Shown here piece by piece: positions 39,877 to 48,602 of a stretch of DNA of 64,000 nucleotides. Made by a program: the position numbers and the translations under genes. Under the pieces are notes generated by a model. It did not search any database. It was not told where the DNA came from and was given only the letters and a program-made list of their open reading frames with translations. The stretch comes from CBCOTE01 sp965112965 (GTDB lineage: Bacteria > Desulfobacterota > Desulfovibrionia > Desulfovibrionales > Desulfovibrionaceae), in NCBI GenBank assembly GCA_965112965.1, contig CBCOTE010000021.1, forward strand, positions 62,001 to 126,000. The letters run 5' to 3'. Numbering within the stretch: the stretch's first letter is position 1; every line of letters begins with the position of its first letter.

Positions 39877-42204
39877 TTATCCTTGCAGTAGCCCGGCGCG
39901 CCGGAAGTGCTTAAAGAGGGTGCGTGGTGTGAGGGGGATCTCATCGATGCGTACGTCGGTGGCATCCCACACTGCATTGCGAATGGCTGGTGCAAGTGCG
40001 AGGATAGCTGGTTCGCCAAGAGATTTGGTACCGTAGGCGCCTGTTGGTTCATAAGGCTCCACGAAGGCAGCGCGTAGATCAGGCAGATCTAGGCAGGTAG
40101 GAAATTTGTAGTCGAGCAGATTAGCATTGCGCACTCGGGCTGTGGTTGGGTCCACTAGGATTTCTTCGTAGAGCGCCCAACCGACACCCATGGCCATGCC
40201 CCCGTGCACTTGTCCGGTGGCGAGCAAAGGGTTAATTACTGTACCACAGTCATGGACACTGAGCATATCTAGAACTCGGGCCTGACAGAGAGGCACGTCC
40301 ACTTCCACTTCTACAAAGGTGCAGCAGAAGGAAGGTGGATTAGCATGAGTTTTGACCGATGCCTCACCGCTGAGTTGGCCGCCGCGTTGGATATGGTAGA
40401 AGGCGTCTATAGCTATATCCGCAAGGGCTATATCTATTAAAGTTTGATCAGCAAGTACTGAAGACGTATTGAGTTTAGCAAGAGCTACAATACGTCCATT
40501 TTGTAGGTCGAGTCTAGCTGGATCTTGCTCCAGCATGCGTCCAGCGTGTTCAAGAATACGGCCACGGAGTTTCAAGGCCGCGGCCTTGATTGCAGCCGAA
40601 GCCATGAATGTCTGGCGAGAAGCAAACGCGCCAGGATCAAAAATGCCCCAGTCTGTATCTTGGGTGGAGATGACATGCACGGCACCGACTGGAATGCCCA
40701 CAGTGTGGGCAGTCATCTGGGCGAAAATTGTGTCTGCACCTTGTCCAATTTCAGTGGCGCCCACGGCCAAGCATACAGTGCCGTCCTGGTTCAGAGTGCA
40801 GCGGGCGCTAGAGGTTTCGGCAGAGATGGGGTAGACGCCGGTACCGAAGCTAGCGCAAGCTATGCCCAAACCGTAGCGCAGAGGGCTTGTCTGCTCTAGC
40901 CGCTTCCGGAGCATGGTTGCCTGGCGTTCGTCCCAGTGGAAGAGGGCGCGCCCTTTTTCTAGACATTCGACTAAGGCATGAGTGGCGATAGGTACCTTTT
41001 TTAACGGGTTGACGTCTCCTGGCCGACCTACATTGGCGATGCGGAATTCTACTGGGTCTTGGCCTAATTCCTTTGCAGCCTGTTCGACAAGACAGTCTAC
41101 AGCGTACAGTATTTGAGGCGAGCCATAGCCACGCATAGCCCCGCCTACGGGAATATTTGTATATACTGTGCGGGCATGGAAGGCGAAAGCAGACCGAGGG
41201 TAGAGGGCCGGGCCTTTGGCGCCCCCAGCAGAGGCGATGGAATGGCCATGGGAGGCGTAGCCTCCAGTATTAGAGAGTACATCCAGAGATATGGCAGTGA
41301 TCTTTCCTTCACGAGTGGTCGCCAAACGGCCGTGTATGTCCATAGGATGGCGGGTACGAGTGCCAAGCATACATTCTTCGCGGGATAGTTCCAGTTTTAC
41401 AGGCACACCGCCGAGGTGCATAGTTAAAAAGGCGACCATGGGTTCCAGGATGACATCTTGCTTGGCTCCGAATCCTCCGCCGACGTAGGGCTTGAGCACG
41501 CGGACGCGGCTCCAGGGGATTCCTAATGCCTGGCCTACTACGCGGCGACAGATGTGAGGGATTTGAGTAGAACTCTGGATGATGATACGTTCCAGGTCGT
41601 CCATCCAGGCGATGGCTATGTGGTTTTCAAGGTGGCAGTGTTGGACGATGGGGGTGTGGTATCGGCCGGAAACAACTATGTCGGCTGCGGCTAGTAATGT
41701 TTCAGGATCTTCACCACAGGTAAAGGCATGTTCGCCTAGCAAATTACCTTTAGGATGCAGGGCTGGAGCATTCTGGGCTAAGGCGGCTTCAGGGTCGGTG
41801 AGTGGAGGCAACTCATCGTAGTCTATGGTCACCAAACGTACGGCCTGTGCGGCCGTGAGGGCGTCTGTTGCTACCACTATAGCTACTTCATCACCGTGTA
41901 CGCGTACATAGTCCGTAAGTAAACGGCGGTCTGCCACGTCACGTTTAGCTGGGTCTAGATGCCATGGATGGCCAGCTGTGGTAAAAGGATGTGTCGGAAC
42001 GTCAGCTGCAGTAAAAACAGCGTCTACGCCGGGTAAGGCCAGTGCAGCTGTAGAGTTGATGGTACGCACTAGACCATGGGCGATGGGACTGCGTACATAA
42101 GCTGCAACACGTTGCCCAGGCATGGTGAAGTCGTCGGTAAAACGCGCGCGACCGCTAACTTTAGTTGGTCCGTCTATGCGCGGCAAGGGCTGGCCAATGG
42201 TCAT
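39877..42204 (-). CDS. xdhA: Molybdenum hydroxylase catalytic (Mo-binding) subunit
   Basis: A 775-residue catalytic subunit of the xanthine dehydrogenase family, about the size of E. coli XdhA (752). It hydroxylates purines or other N-heterocycles with water. It begins with GQPLPRIDGPTKVSGRARFTDD, has VGGGFGAKQD for cofactor binding, GGAMRGYGSPQ, GATEIGQGADT, and the active-site glutamate segment TKSLGEPAILALAP near the end. Its ATG overlaps the yqeB stop (42201-42204). Presence of yqeB, yqeC and mocA suggests a cytosine-dinucleotide molybdenum cofactor with labile selenium. Xanthine or another purine is the likely substrate; nicotinate-type substrates are not excluded. Confidence 0.95.
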   Translation of the reverse strand: MTIGQPLPRIDGPTKVSGRARFTDDFTMPGQRVAAYVRSPIAHGLVRTINSTAALALPGVDAVFTAADVPTHPFTTAGHPWHLDPAKRDVADRRLLTDYVRVHGDEVAIVVATDALTAAQAVRLVTIDYDELPPLTDPEAALAQNAPALHPKGNLLGEHAFTCGEDPETLLAAADIVVSGRYHTPIVQHCHLENHIAIAWMDDLERIIIQSSTQIPHICRRVVGQALGIPWSRVRVLKPYVGGGFGAKQDVILEPMVAFLTMHLGGVPVKLELSREECMLGTRTRHPMDIHGRLATTREGKITAISLDVLSNTGGYASHGHSIASAGGAKGPALYPRSAFAFHARTVYTNIPVGGAMRGYGSPQILYAVDCLVEQAAKELGQDPVEFRIANVGRPGDVNPLKKVPIATHALVECLEKGRALFHWDERQATMLRKRLEQTSPLRYGLGIACASFGTGVYPISAETSSARCTLNQDGTVCLAVGATEIGQGADTIFAQMTAHTVGIPVGAVHVISTQDTDWGIFDPGAFASRQTFMASAAIKAAALKLRGRILEHAGRMLEQDPARLDLQNGRIVALAKLNTSSVLADQTLIDIALADIAIDAFYHIQRGGQLSGEASVKTHANPPSFCCTFVEVEVDVPLCQARVLDMLSVHDCGTVINPLLATGQVHGGMAMGVGWALYEEILVDPTTARVRNANLLDYKFPTCLDLPDLRAAFVEPYEPTGAYGTKSLGEPAILALAPAIRNAVWDATDVRIDEIPLTPRTLFKHFRRAGLLQG

Positions 42205-43091
42205 ATTTTCGCCTCCATGTGATGGGTCTTCAAGATGGGGAAGCGTTCTCGGACTGCAGATACCACTCCAGCACCCACAGTAAGGGCCTTATCAGAAACT
42301 AGATGGCAAAAGCTTGGGTCTGCCTGTGGATTCACGTCCCCTAGCTTTGTCCCACAACTTACGAAAGTAGCATCCCTCAGGAGACCGTGCAACACTCCAT
42401 CGATGGTTGCATGAACTAATACTTCCGTGTTTTCGGTTGTTTCGGGCACGATCCGGCCCACTATTCCCCCTGTAGTTACTGTATGTCCAATGTCCCGTCT
42501 GGTGTGAAACCATCCAGCCAACGGGGCGCGTAAAACGCGTTCTGTAGTGTACCCGTTGATGGCGCTAGGAATGCCGGTGTTGGCTGCGGCTGGCCCTTTG
42601 GTGATAACTAGGCCCAGGTTCGATCCTCGTTGCGTCTCGATAACACAATGTACGTCTTCTCCGGCACGGAAGCCCGGTCCCAGACCAATGACCAAGGGTG
42701 CATCGGCCACGGTAGTGCCGGTATTGCGTTTGGCTAGTATGGCGTCTATCACTATCGCTGGGTTAAGCGCGGCGATAGTAGTACCAGCTGGATCCACAAG
42801 GAGGGGGAGTTCCCCGGCGGCCCAAATTAAGGGCAGATCAGCTATGGTATGGGCTCGTACAGCGGTTAATCCTTCCACTATGTACCGTCCCAGATGTACG
42901 GCCTCGGCTAGAGCTACCCGACGGCGTACGGCCATGGGTGTGGGTGTTTCCAGGAGTATCAGACAATGGTAGCCGGCCCGATACAGAGATAAAGCCACCC
43001 CAGTAGCTAAGTCACCGGCGCCACGGATGATGATACAGAACCTGATCTGTCTTGAGGAGTTCGACGAGGTGTCGGGTGACAACTTAATCAT
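42201..43091 (-). CDS. yqeB: Selenium-dependent molybdenum cofactor protein YqeB
   Basis: A 296-residue member of the YqeB (EF2563) family, whose presence together with YqeC marks genomes with selenium-dependent molybdenum hydroxylases; it is thought to act in selenium insertion or delivery. The Rossmann start IIIRGAGDLATGVALSLYRAG (about 22-42) is followed by PMAVRRRVALAEAV, VIDAILAKRNTGT and VIGLGPGFRAGEDVHCVIET, all typical of the family. It lies seven bases after ygfK and overlaps xdhA by four bases, so it is translated with the enzyme it probably matures. Confidence 0.93.
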   Translation of the reverse strand: MIKLSPDTSSNSSRQIRFCIIIRGAGDLATGVALSLYRAGYHCLILLETPTPMAVRRRVALAEAVHLGRYIVEGLTAVRAHTIADLPLIWAAGELPLLVDPAGTTIAALNPAIVIDAILAKRNTGTTVADAPLVIGLGPGFRAGEDVHCVIETQRGSNLGLVITKGPAAANTGIPSAINGYTTERVLRAPLAGWFHTRRDIGHTVTTGGIVGRIVPETTENTEVLVHATIDGVLHGLLRDATFVSCGTKLGDVNPQADPSFCHLVSDKALTVGAGVVSAVRERFPILKTHHMEAKI

Positions 43092-43098
43092 GGTGCGG

Positions 43099-45921
43099 TT
43101 AATTTATTTGTTTAGGGAGAGTAGCGGAGGCAAGGGGCGGCCGTCCGTCCGTCAGAGAGAAGAACAAGGCTAGCTCTACGGCGTTGATCAGATCTGCGGT
43201 CTCGATTCCTTGCGCTAACTCTACAGACAGAGCTTCAAAGGTCACAGGATCGAGCTCGGCGATCAGTGTGGCATCGATATATCGCAGCCGTTTTCTACCC
43301 GTGGGGACTATGAGTGTTGCCGTTTTGCCTCGTCGTACAGCCTTCAGATGACCTGGTGCGGCTAGGAAGTAGCCTTCCCCGTCCGCAGCGAAACTTGCTT
43401 CGGAAAGGTGCCACCGAGGTTTGTCGCGATAGGGTGCGCCGCTGGAAGGACAGAAGGTAGCGCAATTACCGCAGGCGTTGCAAAGATCGGCCAGGTTGAC
43501 TACCTGAAAAGGTTGGGTGAGTTGCATGTGACCCAGTGTTTCTAGCCGTACTGAACCGTCTGACGGATTGACTTCGCGTACGACGCGTTGAATAGGCAGC
43601 CGGCGTGGGGCCGTGGGCAAGGCTATGTTAGCCCGATTAGGGCAAACCGAGACGCAGATATTGCATATAAGATCGCACTGGAGACAACGGCCGGCCTCGG
43701 CAGATGCGGTCGACGGGTCGAAGAGTCTAGCTGGACTGGCTAGATGAGCCAAGTCATGTCGAGCTTTACGTAGAGTTAGCTTGGCCAGGGTAGCAGCATC
43801 CCGAGGTCGGTCATCGGGTGGAGCGGCTATTAGCCGGCCAGCCTCTCCTTGTCGTTCCAGCCAGGCCACGGCCAGACGATGACCTTGCCCTACTGCGCTG
43901 GGGAGCACGCCAGGTCCGGAGAGTATGACAGGTCGAGCCTCCAGGATCGCTAGGCCATTCGTTGGGAAACCGGGTTGGAAAGTCACACCTAAAGCTAGGA
44001 GTGCTTCTAGGTCGGCTACCGTAGCTAGTGCAGCCCTGCATTTACCGTGTTGATCTGCAAAAGCCGCAGCTATAGCCTCTCGATCTAGCACGGGCCGGCC
44101 GTTTATGTCGCGTAGTACGATAAGACCATCGTCTAGTCGGCCGCCGCCAAATACATCGGTTTCATAGAGAGCTACATCGTAACCGGCTAGTGCTAGATAC
44201 CAGGCGCAGGACAGACCAGTAGGTCCGGACCCTAGTATACCCACTCGTCGGTCTAGCCGTTCCATTACTGCCGGTCGCATTGGCCTTAGATTGCCTGCCC
44301 TGGTAGCACAATCCTTAATCTCGCGTATGGCTAAGGGTGCGTCGTTATAGCCGCGTACACAGTGTTTACGGCATTGGCGGTCGCAGACTAGGCTGAGAGT
44401 ATGGGGTAGAGGATTGGTGGCTAGGATAGTGGCCAAGGCTAAATCCATGCGGCCACGGGCTGTAAAATCAAGGTAACGTGGAATGTCCTGTCCGGCCGGA
44501 CAAGCCAGCTGGCAGGGTGCAACAGCGCAGTCGAAGTAAGGTAGAGCACGGGAGGGCTTGGCTACACCGTGGCCACGGTGAGGGGTGGCATCCTTGCGGT
44601 AGCGAGGGTTAGCTGATACGGCTGCGGCGTAGTTGTGTAAATTAACTAATGTTGCAGTTTGTTGGATGTCGATTGGCATGTCGCTCTGTTGGGCCCGAGT
44701 TAAAGCCAGACTCGTCAGATCCGGGGCTCCGGCCGTGGCCATGGCTGTGCCTAAGACGTCTAAGTACTGCTGCAGTCGGCCGTAGCCGCCTGGCTTAAGC
44801 AGATCAGTACATACGGTTACAGGCCACATGCCGCAAGCTAACACATCCACTATATTGTCTGAGTCCACTCCGGCGCAGAATGAAATATCTAGACTACCAC
44901 CGAAAGCTTCTTGTAGGGTATCGGCCAGGACTATGGCCACGGGGTGTAGTGGTCGGCCGCTTAAATAGACCATCTGTTCCCTCTCAGGCAAGCCCGAGCC
45001 ACGGTTTACAGTTTCTAAAGTGTTAGTGAGTTTGAGAGAAAAGTGGACGCCGGCTTGGATTGCGGCATCTTGCAGTGAGCGAATGAGATCCATGGCCTGG
45101 GGCATGGCCAAATCATGGCCGAAGGCAGCATCGGGAATTTCTACGTCAAAGCCCAAGGTGCTGTTGACAATTCCTCGTACCCGTTCTGGGCCGAGGAGCG
45201 TGGGGTTAAGTTTTATAGCTGTGGGTAAGTGTCGTTCCTCCAAGAAATAGCGACCGATGCGTTCGATTTCATCTGGGGGGCAGCCGTGCATGGTGGAAAG
45301 AGTAAGGGAATCAGCTAGGCAAGTCGTGATAGACAGACTGGCTAGGGCCGGATAAAGTGGTGTGAGTCGTTCTCGCAGGCTGGCTAACTCGGCGTGACAG
45401 TCCCTCATACGATCTAAGAAACGTTGTACAGGGGGGCTCTGGATGCCGGTCAGATCGTAGCCTACACTCATGGTAGCTGCAAAACCGGGCTCTTTCCCGG
45501 TAAAGCCTAAACGGTGGCGTAATAAGTGTATGAGTACGTATGACAGTAAGTATTGCTCAAAGGATTTATCCAGTCGGAGTTCTTGCGACCACTCACAATT
45601 ATATCCTTCATCGGCTGCGGCGATACAGGGCCGGGTAATAGTCAGTTCGTCCAATATTTGCACAGTTTTAAGCTCAATCCACCGTGCACCGCAGAGCCAG
45701 GCGGTTACAATATTCTGAGCCATTTGTGTATGCGGCCCAGCGGCTACGCCCAAAGGCGTCTCTAACAGTCGCCCCTGATGCCGTAGTCGGAAGGGATCGT
45801 CCGGCCTCGGGACAAAAAAAAGTTCCGCTGGGATGTCAAATATTTTTCCATGTTCGAGATCAGCTAAGATCCAGGCAAGTAGGCGCTCAGGATCTAATGG
45901 AAAGAAATGATCACGTTGCAT
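43099..45921 (-). CDS. ygfK: YgfK-like iron-sulfur/FAD oxidoreductase
   Basis: A 940-residue multidomain protein of the YgfK family, annotated as putative selenate reductase subunit and linked to anaerobic purine use. Residues 1-430 form a dihydroorotate dehydrogenase-like barrel. A GltD-like cysteine domain follows (CAVAPCQLACPAGQDIPRYL at 465-484; CDRQCRKHC near 513), then an FAD fold with VGILGSGPTGLSCAWYLA at about 560. Near the end are cysteine clusters CLQCDLICNICVSVCP (746-761) and a ferredoxin motif CNACGNCATFCP (814-825). It is about 90 residues shorter than E. coli YgfK (about 1032), the loss falling in the nucleotide-binding region. First gene of the operon, with AGGA and a promoter upstream. 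An A/T8 run lies at 45814-45821. Confidence 0.93.
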   Translation of the reverse strand: MQRDHFFPLDPERLLAWILADLEHGKIFDIPAELFFVPRPDDPFRLRHQGRLLETPLGVAAGPHTQMAQNIVTAWLCGARWIELKTVQILDELTITRPCIAAADEGYNCEWSQELRLDKSFEQYLLSYVLIHLLRHRLGFTGKEPGFAATMSVGYDLTGIQSPPVQRFLDRMRDCHAELASLRERLTPLYPALASLSITTCLADSLTLSTMHGCPPDEIERIGRYFLEERHLPTAIKLNPTLLGPERVRGIVNSTLGFDVEIPDAAFGHDLAMPQAMDLIRSLQDAAIQAGVHFSLKLTNTLETVNRGSGLPEREQMVYLSGRPLHPVAIVLADTLQEAFGGSLDISFCAGVDSDNIVDVLACGMWPVTVCTDLLKPGGYGRLQQYLDVLGTAMATAGAPDLTSLALTRAQQSDMPIDIQQTATLVNLHNYAAAVSANPRYRKDATPHRGHGVAKPSRALPYFDCAVAPCQLACPAGQDIPRYLDFTARGRMDLALATILATNPLPHTLSLVCDRQCRKHCVRGYNDAPLAIREIKDCATRAGNLRPMRPAVMERLDRRVGILGSGPTGLSCAWYLALAGYDVALYETDVFGGGRLDDGLIVLRDINGRPVLDREAIAAAFADQHGKCRAALATVADLEALLALGVTFQPGFPTNGLAILEARPVILSGPGVLPSAVGQGHRLAVAWLERQGEAGRLIAAPPDDRPRDAATLAKLTLRKARHDLAHLASPARLFDPSTASAEAGRCLQCDLICNICVSVCPNRANIALPTAPRRLPIQRVVREVNPSDGSVRLETLGHMQLTQPFQVVNLADLCNACGNCATFCPSSGAPYRDKPRWHLSEASFAADGEGYFLAAPGHLKAVRRGKTATLIVPTGRKRLRYIDATLIAELDPVTFEALSVELAQGIETADLINAVELALFFSLTDGRPPLASATLPKQIN

Positions 45922-48602
45922 AGCAAATCCTCATTGTTTGCTAAACTTAGTTAAAAAAATATGACTTCTCATAAGTTCCATTACAGGCTTATGGTTAATA
46001 AAGTCAAGTGTTGATGTTAGCAATACTAAAAAAAATATATTATATGCCATAAATTATTATTATTTTTATATTTTTTTTAATTATCTTAATATTTTTTTGA
46101 CAGAAATTTTAGCTATTTTTATAATTTAAGAACTACGAAAAAAAAGAACATAAATATTATGTGTGTTATCAGATCATTGTTGCACTATTTACGGATGGTG
46201 GATATTTTTACCAGCTAAAATTTTGGAGCTGAGCCAATTAAGTATCTGGATTTATTTGAATTTAAAGTTCAAGATTACAATATTAAAAAAATATCTTATA
46301 TACTATTTTTTTAGCCATGATGAGCGATTTTATAAATATTAGTTTCGGCGAGCTCTTCTAGAATAATTGGGACATCGGCTTTAATAATTATCATGAACAT
46401 GTTTTTTTATATCATGTGGGATCGGTTGTACTTTAAACGTTCAAGTATTGTATTAATATTAAAAATAACTATAACTATAATTTTAATGCCGTCGTAAGCA
46501 ATTATGGTTTGGTAGTCGTCGTCTATTAGCTTGGCTATATCTCAAACTGAGACTATCTAAGTTGCTACAATATCAGCGAAAGTATTATTCAGTATCATTA
46601 ATAATATATAAATAATAATATATAAACAATACGCCTTTAATATGTTTTTCATGAAGAATAGTGGCTATGTGGTGATATCCTGTTTTTTTTGTATACGTTA
46701 TGACCAGTGTAGTTTTCAAGAGTTGCGCATCGCTTGCAGCCCTTAGATGTATCCGCTTCTAGAAGCTCTATGGTATTAACATGACACGCGTATAAGGGCG
46801 ATATGTGCGTCTTTGAGACTATAGCCACGTAGGCGATTTGGAACTCCGGTTGAACCGATACTATCTGTACTCGGTCCGGTATCTCACCGTAACCATTGAC
46901 TTTACTGTGAAATAACTTCAGCAGTGCGGCTGGCAGTATATTTAACATGATCGTCATCGCCTATAGGCTGCTATCGTAATTGCTGAGATAGCGCTTGGAC
47001 CTTAATGATTGGGCAATGCCGCGGTAATCATATTTTTTAAGTTATGTGGATACCAAATATCCTTTGAAAATCTTTACTAGCTCGTCTGATTTATTCAGAT
47101 TGTTATTATCTAGAGTATTTTGGACGGCGTCTTTAATGTGAAAATTTTAACGGCCGCATGTGACACTGGTATCGCTACCCTTAACATAATTCTGCTGTGG
47201 CGGTGTGGTCGAGAAGGATAATGTTTTCGCCATTTCCGCAGATAGTGCGGATGATGCATTTTAGATGTGTGGGTCAAGCAGCACTTTGTTCGGTGGTATG
47301 GTATGGCCTAGTTAGCGGTAGCAGCACTAATGATTTCTATCTGGGCGTGAGTGGCGCACATCAGCCATTGTAGATTTTAAAGGCTTAATCGTTTTTTGTT
47401 AACAGTAGAAATCCAGTAGCTCGATATGCTCCATGGTTTATAACTAACGGTCAAGCTATTGATAGTCGTAAGGTTCCGGCATCAGCATTGTGATGAGGGC
47501 AGGACTGCTGGCATTTTTTTTTGAGGAAAAAGTATCTTATGAGCATCGAGAGCATAGCCTACAATGCATTGAGGTATATTCATCCTGTTTACTATATTCA
47601 TCCTGATTTACGTAGTAGTATTGCAGCCAGGTCCGACTATGTTGATCTTGAGGATTAGTATCTTGCATAACTGTAATATGAAGGACTTTAAACAAAGTCC
47701 GAGCAGGACTCATTGAGTCTTTTTGATGTAAGCTTCGTTATGCTCAACTGGAGAATGTTTTAAATCTTTTGAACTGCAATTTTAGCTGTGAATTCGATTT
47801 ATCGGGCAATTTATCCCGCCAGGCTAGATAACGGACTATTGGTTTGTATTGCCGCAATATGTGGCGTTCGATGACCAAACCATTTTATTTTTTGTCGGAG
47901 TCTCGGAGCATAATTTTGTTCTCATAATATCCTTAATATTTAAACGGGCAGCATTAGGACCTGCTCAAGGAGTCCGAATCAGTTGTTATTTGGTTGTTGT
48001 TCCTAAATAGTCACCTCTCGTAATGGGACGGCTAGCCCTAAAGTTTTTTTGTAGCTGCGTATAGTTGCCAGACTGAGGGCCTAGTATCAGACGGTTAGTT
48101 CTACCTGAGGTTCCGGCGGTTTAGACATCCTTAAAACAGACTCAACATCAGACTAGCGAGGCGGGCCTACTTATAGAAAAAGATTTCTGGGGGTTGCCGG
48201 AGCGTTTGCTATATTTTAGCCGAGGCTTGTATATATTCCGCAATATTTTTCTCAAACATCTTTTCCGATTCGATTCGTAAAAGGAATTACCTGCTATTCA
48301 ACCTTTAGCCGAGGTGATTCTCTGCCATTATACACAGATTGATATTATAATTGATTTTTCGACTGTTAATGTTGCCAGGCCTTCAAATTCCATAAAACAT
48401 CGCCTGGGCTGAATAGAAATTTTTTTGTTTGTAATAGTACGATGGGAGGCCTTGCCTTAATAGAGATCTTATTTTAGTGACATTTAGCACTATGCCAGCT
48501 TATATTGTTTTCGTTTTTTTATTCTACATAATGCTTGAATATTCAGCTAACGTAGACTAAAAATGTGCGTTCCCCGAGCGTTAGACAATAAGCGAGGAGC
48601 CT
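45922..48602. other. 2.7 kb decayed region between the two hydroxylase operons
   Basis: No intact gene. It contains the ygfK promoter at its left end and the leader of the xdhD-like operon at its right. The first 500 bases are almost pure A+T. An open stretch at 46649-46957 (-, 102 codons) and fragments near 47170-47370 (-) are protein-like but unrecognised. In related clusters permeases or ygeW/X/Y-type genes occupy such positions. Confidence 0.6.
45980..46007 (-). promoter_or_regulatory. Sigma-70 type promoter of the ygfK-yqeB-xdhABC operon
   Basis: Minus strand: TTGACT (46007-46002), 16-bp spacer, TGTAAT (45985-45980). The leader is about 50 nt with AGGA before ATG 45921. No clear -24/-12 (sigma-54) element was seen here. 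Confidence 0.5.

Noticed and set aside
46649..46957. 102-codon ORF on the minus strand
   Set aside because: Partly protein-like but unrecognised, no start signals, inside a decayed gap; more likely a remnant or chance.
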